From the NCBI RefSeq assembly GCF_007859765.1, contig NZ_SIHJ01000009.1, forward strand, positions 1 to 60,515: a stretch of DNA of 60,515 nt, read 5' to 3'. Source of the stretch: Posidoniimonas corsicana (lineage in GTDB: Bacteria; Planctomycetota; Planctomycetia; Pirellulales; Lacipirellulaceae). The notes under the pieces are model-generated. The model did not search any database and was not told where the DNA came from. It saw only the letters and a list, made by a program, of their open reading frames with translations. This document shows positions 15,499 to 24,053 of the stretch, piece after piece. The translations under genes and the position numbers were made by a program. The stretch's first letter is position 1. Each line of letters opens with the position of its first letter.

Positions 15499-17142
15499 AT
15501 GCAGCCCAGGCACCTACCAACGCCGACGCGCGACAGGCCGCCCGCCAGCGTCGGCGGCTGGCGGACCTTGGCGCTGCTGGCGGTCGTGGCGATGAGCTCC
15601 GGCTGCGCCGGCCTGCGTGACGCGCGGCCGGTCGACTGGTGGCGAAACGGCCTGCTCGTCGGCCCCAACTACTGCCGCCCTGCCGCGCCCGCCGCCGACG
15701 ACTGGATCGACGCCGACAGCCCCAAGCTGATCCCCTCCCCCACGAACGAAGAGGACTTCGCCTGGTGGGAGACGCTCGGCGACCCGGTTCTCAACGGCCT
15801 CGTGCAGTCGACCTACGAGCAGAATCTCACGCTGCGGGCCGCGGGGCAGCGGGTCCTGCAGGCGAGGACGCAGCTCGCCATCACCACCAGCGGCCTGTTC
15901 CCGCAGCACCAAGCCTACGAGGGCGGCTACACTCATGTCCAACGCTCACGCCGCGGCGACCTCACCGGACTGAACGAGCTCAACAATCGCCTCCCCACCC
16001 CCATCCAGATACCGCGGACGCTCGAGTCGTGGCGACACGGGTTCACCCTTGGCTGGGAGATTGACGTGTGGGGGCGTTTCCGCCGCGCGATCGAGGCGAG
16101 CGACGCCCGGCTCGGCGAGTCGGTGCAGAACTACGACGCCATCCTGGTCAGCCTGATCGCCGATACGGCCACCGCCTACGTGCAGCTACGTGAGTACCAG
16201 CAGCGGATCGCGCTGGCCGAACAGAGTGTAGCGCTGCAGCAGTCGAGCTTCGGCATCGCGAAGGCAAGGTTTGACCAGGGCGCAGTCACGGAGTTGGACA
16301 TCGACCAGGCCACCGCCACGCTGGCCAACACGAAGGCGTTGCTCCCTCAGCTAAGCATCCAGCAGAGGATCGCCAACAATCAACTGTGTGTACTAGTGGG
16401 CCTGCCCCCGGCCAACCTGGCCAGCCGCCTTCCGCCCGCCCCGGTACCGGCGGCCCCGGCAGAGGTGGTGGTGGGCATCCCAGCGGAACTGATCCGACGC
16501 AGGCCTGATGTAAGGGCCGCGGAGCGGCGCGTGGCCGCCGAGAGCGCGCTGATTGGGGTCGCTACCGCGGAACTCTACCCGGCGTTCAGCATCACCGGCA
16601 GCCTGGGTTGGCACGCCAGCGAGTTCAGCTCGCTGTTCACGTCGGCGGCCAACAACGGCACTGTCGGTCCCTCGTTCCACTGGAATATCTTGAACTACGG
16701 CCGAATAGCGAACAACGTACGCGTACAGGAATCCAAGTTCCGCGAGCAGGTCGCCCTCTACCAACAGACCGTTCTCCGGGCCAACCAAGAGGCCGAGGAT
16801 GCGATTGTGTCCTACCTGCAGTCGCGAGAGCTGGTGGCCGCGTTGCAAGAGAGCGTCGACGCCCTCAAGAAGTCCTCAGCGGTCGCGGTCATCCAGTACC
16901 GCAATGGGCAGGTCGACTTCAACCGCGTCGCCACCGTTCAGTCGCAGCTCGTCACGTACCAGGACAACCTGGCGTCGGCGCAGGCGAGCGTCGCGCTGTC
17001 GCTGATCCAGATCTACAAGGCGCTCGGCGGCGGGTGGCAGATCCGCTGCGGAGTCTCATCCGAGTCGGTGGTCGCGGCGGCCGAGCCAGAGCGGCTGCCG
17101 CCCGTCGAGCCGGATCCCCCACTGCAATTGATAATCGAGTAG
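15499..17142 (+). CDS. Outer-membrane efflux lipoprotein, NodT/OprM family
   Basis: A 547-residue TolC-like outer-membrane channel. ATG 15499 places a signal peptide ending in MSSGC (Cys36) close to the N-terminus; the frame also opens at 15433. Family features are VGPNYCRPAAPAADDW after the anchor, DFAWWETLGDPVLN, the helical hairpin repeats, and ELIRRRPDVRAAERR in the second half, typical of NodT proteins. A Pro/Glu-rich tail follows GGGWQ. It is transcribed away from the adaptor and permeases and probably completes the same tripartite pump. Its last 130 bases overlap, on the opposite strand, the 3' end of the Cys-rich gene. Confidence 0.92.
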   Translation: MQPRHLPTPTRDRPPASVGGWRTLALLAVVAMSSGCAGLRDARPVDWWRNGLLVGPNYCRPAAPAADDWIDADSPKLIPSPTNEEDFAWWETLGDPVLNGLVQSTYEQNLTLRAAGQRVLQARTQLAITTSGLFPQHQAYEGGYTHVQRSRRGDLTGLNELNNRLPTPIQIPRTLESWRHGFTLGWEIDVWGRFRRAIEASDARLGESVQNYDAILVSLIADTATAYVQLREYQQRIALAEQSVALQQSSFGIAKARFDQGAVTELDIDQATATLANTKALLPQLSIQQRIANNQLCVLVGLPPANLASRLPPAPVPAAPAEVVVGIPAELIRRRPDVRAAERRVAAESALIGVATAELYPAFSITGSLGWHASEFSSLFTSAANNGTVGPSFHWNILNYGRIANNVRVQESKFREQVALYQQTVLRANQEAEDAIVSYLQSRELVAALQESVDALKKSSAVAVIQYRNGQVDFNRVATVQSQLVTYQDNLASAQASVALSLIQIYKALGGGWQIRCGVSSESVVAAAEPERLPPVEPDPPLQLIIE

Positions 17143-17633
17143 GCTTCCAACTCGTTGGCGTACGGTAAGTCAGGCGCCGCGTCTGGCAAAGATCGATAAT
17201 CCACCAGGGTGACGCGTCCTAGCCATCGCCGAACCGCGTAGCTGCGAGCCGCCAACGTCCGCCACTGCTGCGCGACCCATTGACGGTGCTCGCGCAGCCC
17301 GGACAGCAAGAGCGGGCACTTGGGCGACGCCAGACCGGAGCGCACTTGCTGGTCCGACGAGTCGATCGTCGGGAAGAACGGGTAGCTGGCGCAGTCGAGC
17401 GGCTTATAGCCACCGTCGCAGCACCCCGTGTCGCACGCGTGGCAGATGGCGCGGTGCCCACCGTCGCTCGACGGGCGGATCTCCAGGTGCCCCAATTTGG
17501 CCCCCGCCGATACCGCCTCGTTAAGCTCTCCTGGGTAGAGCACGATGTAGTTGCCGCGGCTGAAGTCACAGCAGCGGTAGCCGCAGCCCGACTCGTGGCA
17601 CGTCGGGATCACGCCTCGTACGGACTCAGCCAT
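17013..17633 (-). CDS. Cys-rich YkgJ-like zinc/iron-chelating protein
   Basis: A 206-residue protein with a Cys pattern of the YkgJ (CxxxCxxCC) type: PTCHESGCGYRCCDF near residues 11-25 and HACDTGCCDGGYKPLDC near 57-73, followed by YPFF and PKCPLL. These families bind Zn or Fe-S and are often found beside radical SAM enzymes. ATG 17633 overlaps the end of the radical SAM gene by 8 bases, so the two are coupled. The last 45 residues are Ser/Gly-rich and encoded antisense to the 3' end of the efflux lipoprotein gene, so this tail is probably unstructured. A role in metal supply or substrate handling for the radical SAM partner is inference. Confidence 0.75.
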   Translation of the reverse strand: MAESVRGVIPTCHESGCGYRCCDFSRGNYIVLYPGELNEAVSAGAKLGHLEIRPSSDGGHRAICHACDTGCCDGGYKPLDCASYPFFPTIDSSDQQVRSGLASPKCPLLLSGLREHRQWVAQQWRTLAARSYAVRRWLGRVTLVDYRSLPDAAPDLPYANELEAYSIINCSGGSGSTGGSRSGSAAATTDSDETPQRICHPPPSAL

Positions 17634-18666
17634 CCGGCATCCCGTCCGCTGCTTGGGCGCCAGTCTTCGCCGGCGCTGAGAGCGACACGGTCGGCAGCTC
17701 GACGTCCATTGCCACGCTCCGCACGTCCTGCGTCGCACCGGTAAAGTCGCACACCGACGTAAGATCAACCGACCAGTGGTCGGTCGGGACTACCAGCTTG
17801 CCGGTCGTTCCGCGCATCTCGAAGATGTGCTGCGGGCAGGCGACGCCGCTGATTCGTTCGCGTAGCCGGCTCATCAGTTCGATCTCCTCGTCGAGGGTCA
17901 TAACAAACCGCATCGTCGTGGCGATCGGGTGGCAGTGGTAAAGGTAGTACGGACAGACGCCAAGCTGCGCCAGCCGCGTGAACATCCGATCCAGCACGTC
18001 GAGGTCGTCGTTCACCCCTTTGAGGAAGACCGACTGACTGATCAGCACGTACCCCATCCGCCGCAGGCGCCCGATCGCCGCCTCGGTCTCAGGCGTAAGC
18101 TCATCGGGGTGGTCAATGTGCAGGCTCAGGTAGGGCATCGCGTCACAGCCCGCCAGGCCCTCCAAGAGGTCGAAGTCCACCTTGTCCGGCGCCTGCAACG
18201 GGAACCGCGTGTGGATCCGCAGAATGGCGACCTGCGGCAGGGCGGCCATCGCCCGCCAGGCCCGGTCCAGGCCAACCGGGTGCGTGAGTGGATCGCCGCC
18301 GCTGAAGATCACCTCGGTGATCTCAGGGCTCTCGGCCACAAAGCTGACCGCGGCGTCAATCTCCTCTGGCTGCAAACGCCCCTCGCTGTCCAGCCCGACC
18401 CCAACGCGGTCCTGACGCTCGCAGTACCGGCAATTGGCCGCGCAGGTGTAGCTGAGCAGCACAATCGCCCGCCCAGGGTACTTGTACACCAGCCCCTTGG
18501 TGCGGGTGAGCTGCTTCTCCAGGAACAGGTCCGCATCGCGGTTGGCTGGCAGGTCCTCGTGCTCAGGATCAAAGAGGTACATCGCGCGCACGGCGTCGCT
18601 CGACTCCGCAAGCCTGCGGAGATGAGGGGTCGTCTTCTCGGCGAATCGATCGATTGGTGAGGTCAC
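17626..18666 (-). CDS. Radical SAM protein, lysine 2,3-aminomutase (KamA) family
   Basis: A 346-residue enzyme, close in length to EpmB (about 340) and shorter than KamA (about 415). The radical SAM 4Fe-4S motif is SYTCAANCRYC (Cys75, Cys79, Cys82), followed by FSGGDPL. The PLP lysine should be Lys290 in RGTTGKLVVP. In lysine 2,3-aminomutase two Asp residues (D293 and D330 in the clostridial enzyme) hold the substrate side-chain amine; here the first is His246 (YLYHCHP) and the second appears to be Glu (FEMRG). Glutamate 2,3-aminomutase also differs at these sites, so the substrate here may not be lysine. The gene overlaps the Cys-rich gene downstream. No EF-P gene is in the window. Confidence 0.85.
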   Translation of the reverse strand: MTSPIDRFAEKTTPHLRRLAESSDAVRAMYLFDPEHEDLPANRDADLFLEKQLTRTKGLVYKYPGRAIVLLSYTCAANCRYCERQDRVGVGLDSEGRLQPEEIDAAVSFVAESPEITEVIFSGGDPLTHPVGLDRAWRAMAALPQVAILRIHTRFPLQAPDKVDFDLLEGLAGCDAMPYLSLHIDHPDELTPETEAAIGRLRRMGYVLISQSVFLKGVNDDLDVLDRMFTRLAQLGVCPYYLYHCHPIATTMRFVMTLDEEIELMSRLRERISGVACPQHIFEMRGTTGKLVVPTDHWSVDLTSVCDFTGATQDVRSVAMDVELPTVSLSAPAKTGAQAADGMPDG

Positions 18667-18723
18667 AAATAGAAACCGGTGAAGCGTAGAAGTCGGAGGG
18701 CTGTCGGGCGGCGATCGGTTCTA

Positions 18724-21700
18724 CTAGTACCCGCTGCGGAAGCGGGTGTTGAACTGCCGATGGAGCTGTTCACGGCGGGCGTCTTCGACCGCATTCGGAC
18801 GGCGGGGCAGCGGCGCCACTGTGCCGGCGTTCTCGGTGAAGAGGTCGGCGTCCTTGCACCAGCCGTCTGCTTCCAGGACCCACTGGCGGGTCCAGCCGGA
18901 AGGAGGCGGTTTGCTCGGCGCCTCGAAGTTGATGTGCAGCTCCTCCCCTGGCCCAATGATAGCGACCGCGTCGTCGGTCGCCTCGATCAGCGGGGTCGCG
19001 ACGCCAAACTCGGTGTAGTAGCCGGCGGGGTGGCGGGTATCACCGAGCGGCGGGCGGTCGTCGTAGTCGTACACGCTGAGGCGGTTCTCGTCGACTCGGC
19101 GGGCGGCAAAACCGACATCCGCCACCGATGCGGACCGAAGACGCATCGCTCGGCGCTTGGCCTCGGGGCACGATGCGCGGTCAACGAGCAGGAGCCGGTC
19201 CCAGTAGACCAGCATGTTGGAGCTGATCCTCAGCCGCGTAGCCCCACTGGGGAGGGCGGCCCCGTCCAGCCGCACCGAACCGTGGCGCGAGGTTCCGGCC
19301 GGGTAGCCGAAGCGGTCCGCAATCACCACCCATTCGCCGGAGGCGGCTTGCGCCTCGATGGTCGGCTCGACAAAGGTCTCGCCGGCCTGCCACGCCGCAA
19401 ACGCCGACTGGGAGTAGGCGTAGTCCACCCAGCCGTCGAACACCAGCGTCGGATCCTCCAACTCGTCGATCGGCCTGGTAAAACTCAGCGTAACCGAATG
19501 GGGGTTGGTAAGCCCGACAAACCGGCTGTCGCGGCGGTCGAGCGGGGCTGGCAGGCCGTCCGCCTCCGCGAGAGCGACGCGGATGTCCTCGCCACGATCG
19601 TTCATCGCCTCTTCAGGCGCCAGCCTGCTCCGGTAGAACACCGGCTCACCTGTTGGACCGGGCCCCAAACCGGCGAAGCGCTCGTCAAGGGTTATGGACC
19701 ACCCGGGCGGCACGTCGTACGCGACCAGCCGCACCGCGTCGAAATAGCAGATCTCCTCCATCGGCTCGCCGAGCTTCAGCTCGAGTCGGCCCTCGCGAGG
19801 TTTGAGCAATCCGGCCGGGAGCAACAGGCTCTCCTGGGGACGGGGCGGGTAGTACTCCCCCCGCCCGAGGTTAAACCCGAGCCCCCCGGCGCCAAGCATG
19901 TCCGCGACGAACGCATAGCGTTTGCCATCCCACACGAACAACAGCGGGCAGCTGCCGGCCTGCCGCTGGGTTTCGCTGATCCGGTGGAGCTTGCCGACCG
20001 CAAGATCCAGCTCCGTTTGCGACACGCCGTCTGGCCACAGCAGGCGGAGGAAATCGATCTGCTCGGCGCCGCCCGCGCCGAGCGCAAACGGCTGCAGGCT
20101 CTGCCCTGGCATTGAAGTGGGTCGTGGCCCGGGCAACGCGGACCAGAGTTTTCCCGAGCGGGCGTGCCCGACCACGCCTATGCCTGATGCGTTGGACCTC
20201 ATCTCCAGTGCACGGTCCGTCTTGCCGCTCAACTGTACGCGGGCGAAGGGCCAGCGGCCGCTACCCGCCGGCCACTTCCATAGGGTACCGTCCGCGGCCC
20301 AGCCAAGAAGCTCCGGCCCTTGCTCAGCCACAACCAGGCACGGTCGACCCACGGCGCCGCCGCGCTTCAGCGTGGCCAGCTGCGAGCCATCCATCGGGTC
20401 GATAACGGCGATCCCTTCGGCAGTGACCAGAGCCAGTTCGGCTTGGGTGTCGGCGTTGAAGTCGTAGGCGATCAGGTCTGTCGCTGCCTGATCGGCAAGC
20501 GCGGTGGAGCGCCAACCGCCATCTTCCGCCGACGCCCATCGCCGGACTCCGCTGGGCCCGGTCGTGTAGAGCTCAACAAGCCCGTCGACATCGGCATCAG
20601 CGCTAACGCAGGCCACGCAATCAGACTCAGAAAACTCCTCGAACCCAGGAGCGGGGCTGTAGTTCCACAGGCGGTCGTTCTGCAGGACTTCGTGGGGACG
20701 CCCGTCGTTGAGGAAGATCAGGTCGGCGTCGTCGTCTTGGTCTAGGTCGGCAATGACGAGACCCGACGACCCCTCGGGACCGCCCGCCAGGCCAAGCTCC
20801 TCAGCGGCCGATCGGAACGTGCCGTCGCGGTTGTTTATGAGCACCACACGCGGCGCCCCTGCCTGCAACAGGATGTAGTCAAGGTCGCCGTCGTGGTCAA
20901 TGTCGTAGCAGGCGCCATCTACTGTCGTGTGGTCGCCCCCGCCCGCAGCGGCGGATGTGGTCACGTCCTCCCAACTCCCGTCGCCGAGCTGCCGCCAGAG
21001 CTGATTCTTCCCCCGGCAACAGAGGTAGGCGTCGACCATGCCGTCGTCGTTGAAGTCGCCCCACAGCACGGCGCCAACCCCGGTGACCTGGGCGAGCGGG
21101 TGGTCGGGATTCAGCTCAAACGCCTCACCATCGCCGAGCAGGATGCGAGGTCTGCCCGCTGGATCCGCCAAGAACAGGTCGAGTTCTCCATCGCCCGACA
21201 AATCGACAACCGTTGTGCTGGTACCGTCACCGACCTCACCAACGGCGCCCTCGACTTTGATAGTTCGCGGCGAATCGAAGAGGGGTCCGCTAGGCAACGG
21301 CTGCGTAGCGACCGGCCCCAAGACGCCCCCGCTGACTTCGGCTTTCGGCCCCATGCGGGAGTACTTCAGGTCCGCGACACGGGACCGAGGGTTCGTCGAG
21401 AGCCGTTGGAACTCGCTCAGTGCGGACTGGGCTTCGTCGGCCCGCCCCAGGCGACGGAGCGTCTGGGCCTCTCCGTAATAGGCGCTCCGGAGGTATGGGT
21501 CGGTCTGTGCGGCCCTGCGGAACCAAGCCACCGCCTGTTCGTAGTTTTTCATCCCCAGCAGGCACTGACCAACGTAGTACGCAGCGAAGGGATCGGAGGG
21601 GTCGGCCTCCGCAACCCGACGGAACGCGTCGAGAGCCGCGTCGGACTGACCATCGTGGAACAACAACAGAGCGCGACAATAGCGGGCCCGAAGGTTGTCG

Positions 21701-22119
21701 GGCGTTTCTGCGAGCACGCCGTCCAGAAGAGTCGCCGCCTGGCTGAGGTCGTCACCCGCGCGGCGGTTAAGCAGCGCGATCGCGAGATCGACCTGCACGT
21801 CGCCGCCGGATCGGCTGGACTTGGCGAGTGGCCGGAGCTTCTCAACCGCTTCCGCGTACTTGAACTGACCCATCAGGCCCGCGGCTGCGTTCCGCTGGCC
21901 GACAAACTCTGCGTCAGAGAATGCCGGGGCCTTTGGCTGGGGCTTGGAGCAACCGAGCGGGGTGCCAATGGCAATCGCGCCAAGCACGACGATTAGCCGC
22001 CGATAACTCCGTGGGCACGACCAAACGACAACGGGATGAGATCCAACTCGACGAGCCACCGCGATCCTCGCTGGCGGAAGTGATGAAAACCGGGAGTGAA
22101 GTTCCGCATTGTCACGCAT
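18724..22119 (-). CDS. Large TPR + FG-GAP/UnbV lipoprotein (fused CRTAC1 type)
   Basis: An 1131-residue exported protein. An unusually long N-region leads to a hydrophobic stretch and lipobox PLGC (Cys57). Residues about 75-260 form TPR repeats (for example YVGQCLLGMKNYEQAVAWFR). Residues about 290-600 hold FG-GAP/VCBS-like calcium-binding loops (DLSGDGELDLFLAD, DFNDDGMVDAYLCC, DIDHDGDLDYILLQ, DLDQDDDADLIFLN). An ASPIC/UnbV-like segment follows (FALGAGGAEQIDFLRLLWPD), then about 420 residues of beta-rich sequence without a named family. The next genes encode the same modules separately. It probably sits in the cell envelope and mediates protein or polysaccharide binding; no enzymatic residues are recognised. 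Confidence 0.8.
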   Translation of the reverse strand: MRDNAELHSRFSSLPPARIAVARRVGSHPVVVWSCPRSYRRLIVVLGAIAIGTPLGCSKPQPKAPAFSDAEFVGQRNAAAGLMGQFKYAEAVEKLRPLAKSSRSGGDVQVDLAIALLNRRAGDDLSQAATLLDGVLAETPDNLRARYCRALLLFHDGQSDAALDAFRRVAEADPSDPFAAYYVGQCLLGMKNYEQAVAWFRRAAQTDPYLRSAYYGEAQTLRRLGRADEAQSALSEFQRLSTNPRSRVADLKYSRMGPKAEVSGGVLGPVATQPLPSGPLFDSPRTIKVEGAVGEVGDGTSTTVVDLSGDGELDLFLADPAGRPRILLGDGEAFELNPDHPLAQVTGVGAVLWGDFNDDGMVDAYLCCRGKNQLWRQLGDGSWEDVTTSAAAGGGDHTTVDGACYDIDHDGDLDYILLQAGAPRVVLINNRDGTFRSAAEELGLAGGPEGSSGLVIADLDQDDDADLIFLNDGRPHEVLQNDRLWNYSPAPGFEEFSESDCVACVSADADVDGLVELYTTGPSGVRRWASAEDGGWRSTALADQAATDLIAYDFNADTQAELALVTAEGIAVIDPMDGSQLATLKRGGAVGRPCLVVAEQGPELLGWAADGTLWKWPAGSGRWPFARVQLSGKTDRALEMRSNASGIGVVGHARSGKLWSALPGPRPTSMPGQSLQPFALGAGGAEQIDFLRLLWPDGVSQTELDLAVGKLHRISETQRQAGSCPLLFVWDGKRYAFVADMLGAGGLGFNLGRGEYYPPRPQESLLLPAGLLKPREGRLELKLGEPMEEICYFDAVRLVAYDVPPGWSITLDERFAGLGPGPTGEPVFYRSRLAPEEAMNDRGEDIRVALAEADGLPAPLDRRDSRFVGLTNPHSVTLSFTRPIDELEDPTLVFDGWVDYAYSQSAFAAWQAGETFVEPTIEAQAASGEWVVIADRFGYPAGTSRHGSVRLDGAALPSGATRLRISSNMLVYWDRLLLVDRASCPEAKRRAMRLRSASVADVGFAARRVDENRLSVYDYDDRPPLGDTRHPAGYYTEFGVATPLIEATDDAVAIIGPGEELHINFEAPSKPPPSGWTRQWVLEADGWCKDADLFTENAGTVAPLPRRPNAVEDARREQLHRQFNTRFRSGY

Positions 22120-22167
22120 CCCAAGCGGGGTCGCAACTCCGGCCTCCCTGTGCTGTTCGTTGCAGAC

Positions 22168-22207
22168 AAAAAAGAAAACGGGCCGCCCCAGCGATGGAGC
22201 GGCCCGT
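22168..22207 (-). terminator. Rho-independent terminator of PEP-CTERM gene
   Basis: On the minus strand, ACGGGCCGC pairs with GCGGCCCGT; three more pairs (one G-U) close a 6-base loop. The stem is followed directly by TTTTCTTTTTT. It begins about 29 bases after the stop of the beta-repeat PEP-CTERM gene. This is one of the two clear intrinsic terminators in the window. Confidence 0.85.
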
Positions 22208-22235
22208 AGGAGGTCAGCAGTAGTGCTTCCGCAGT

Positions 22236-23807
22236 CTAGCGGCGACGACGCGACGCAACACCCGCCAGGCCGAGGCCCGCGAGCAGGGCGAGCGTGGTCG
22301 GCTCGGGAACGGGTCCCGACAGGACGACGTCGTTGCCGTCTCCGCCCATGTAGCTCAGCGTCAGGTCGATGCCGTTGAATGTAACGGTCGCTCCCTCGGC
22401 CAGCCCGGTGAAGGCGCCAGACACGGCGTTGGCGCCCTGATTGTCAATCAGGATGAACGCGTCCGATGCACTCGGAACGTAGGCGCCGGCCAGGGTCAGC
22501 TCGCCGGCCAAGCTGACGTCACCGGTGACGATCAGCTGATCGTACTCGGTGCCAGCCATGGTGCCCTCGATCTCCATGAAGAGGTCACCGGAGTCCAGCG
22601 AGTAGTTCCCGGTCACGGTCATCGTGCCGGGCGAGTCTCCGGGCGAGATCGTGCCGCCGCCCTGCGTCAGGTCACCGATGAAATTGGTCGCCGACAGGGT
22701 GCCACCGGTCATGTCGAACAATCCGCCTCCGACATCAACGGTTTCGGCATTCAGCACACCACCGCTCAGGTGGTACTCGCCCAAGCCGTGTCCGTTCGGA
22801 TCCATCTCCAAGGAATCACCGAACACGGCGTTGGTTGAAGCGTAGTCGTGCAGGGTGACCGTGCCGCCCGACTGGTTAACAATGCCAGCCTGGCCTGCGG
22901 TTTCGTTGAGCACCATGCCTGTATCGCTCCAGACGGTGGCGTTGTCCTGAACGTTCAGGGTGCCGCTGCCGCCGCTCCCGAGTCCGCCAATCACGATGAA
23001 GGATTGCTCGGAGTTCGAGATGTTCTCTGGATTCCCGTCATCCACCGCAATCTTCCGCACCACGGCAGAACCGGACAGATTGACCGTGCCCGTGCTGCTG
23101 TCGCGGCCGATTGCAATCCAGGTGTTGGCCTCTACGGTTCCGGAATCCATATTGGCAGTGGTGGTGTTACCCCCACCATTGCCGAACCAAACCTCATTGC
23201 CGGACTTCATCAATGCGTCGTCAGTAATGGTAACGGTAGCGTTGTGGAGCTCGATATTACCCGTCGTGTTGGCAGACCCCCCGCCGGTCACGTTGACAGT
23301 AGCGACGCCACCATCAACACCCGCGACGAGCAAGTCGCCGCCAACAACGCCCGACCCAGAGAGGTTGAGCTCACCCACACCGCCCGCACCTCGACCGACA
23401 TACAAGCGGGCTTTGCCCTGCGTACCGCCGCTGAGGTTGTACGTTCCGGTGCCGCCGTCCTGTCCGACGAACATCCAGCTGTCGTTCGCAACAAACGTGT
23501 TGCCGGCGGACTGGTTTAGCGTTCCAGAAGTGTCAGCGCCGGCGCCAACAAAGATGTCAGCGACATCTGGGATTACATCCGTTATTTCTGCAGTGCCGCC
23601 GTTGTTCACGTAGGCGAACTCACGGCCGTTGTCGCCGTTGCCGTCCTCAGTGGGAGGACCTTCGGGGTCCCAGTTCGTGCCGACGTTCCAGTCGGCCGGG
23701 CCATCGACGTTCCAGTTGAAGTCCACCGCCGCGGCATCACCGGCGGTGAGCACCCCGAGGCAGAGCGCCCCGGGTAAGGAGAAGAGTCGAAACAGGGTGC
23801 ATCTCAT
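22236..23807 (-). CDS. PEP-CTERM beta-strand repeat surface protein
   Basis: A 523-residue exported protein. ATG 23807 is chosen because GGAGG lies about 8 bases upstream. The signal peptide is followed by many short beta repeats of the autotransporter/passenger type with recurring patterns such as GTLNQSAGNTFV, GTYNLSGG, GELNLSGSGVV and GTVNLSGSAVV. A later segment, GGGTISPGDSPGTMTVTGNY, is the usual link to the outer repeat. The C-terminus is a PEP-CTERM sorting signal: VPEPTTLALLAGLGLAG then SRRRR. Exosortase would cleave or anchor it, but no exosortase gene is in the window. It probably forms an extracellular beta-helix. A terminator follows the gene. Confidence 0.9.
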   Translation of the reverse strand: MRCTLFRLFSLPGALCLGVLTAGDAAAVDFNWNVDGPADWNVGTNWDPEGPPTEDGNGDNGREFAYVNNGGTAEITDVIPDVADIFVGAGADTSGTLNQSAGNTFVANDSWMFVGQDGGTGTYNLSGGTQGKARLYVGRGAGGVGELNLSGSGVVGGDLLVAGVDGGVATVNVTGGGSANTTGNIELHNATVTITDDALMKSGNEVWFGNGGGNTTTANMDSGTVEANTWIAIGRDSSTGTVNLSGSAVVRKIAVDDGNPENISNSEQSFIVIGGLGSGGSGTLNVQDNATVWSDTGMVLNETAGQAGIVNQSGGTVTLHDYASTNAVFGDSLEMDPNGHGLGEYHLSGGVLNAETVDVGGGLFDMTGGTLSATNFIGDLTQGGGTISPGDSPGTMTVTGNYSLDSGDLFMEIEGTMAGTEYDQLIVTGDVSLAGELTLAGAYVPSASDAFILIDNQGANAVSGAFTGLAEGATVTFNGIDLTLSYMGGDGNDVVLSGPVPEPTTLALLAGLGLAGVASRRRR

Positions 23808-24053
23808 TGGGGCTACCTCCAGAGGCAATTTTTCTCTCAGCGGCGACAGAGCAGGTAATAATTAAGCCGTTGTTGCCGTTGCGAGAGCGAGTAACGTGGC
23901 CAGCGTTGCCAGGTCGCTAGCCGAGACGAGTAGAAAACAGACGAGCGGCGACGCAGGTTCGGTGGGCCGCGTACCGCGGCCGCACCATCCGCGCAACCTG
24001 TCGTAAATTGTGATTAAAGTTTAGCAATTGTCAATCAATGAGGGTGTGAATCC

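Noticed and set aside
22624-23613. Plus-strand frames over the PEP-CTERM beta-repeat gene
   Set aside because: Their regularity mirrors the repeats on the minus strand; the minus frame has signal peptide, PEP-CTERM, ribosome-binding site and terminator.
22236-23807. Beta repeats considered as possible CRISPR or satellite DNA
   Set aside because: Repeat units vary in length and sequence and encode regular protein repeats; no constant direct repeat with spacers exists.
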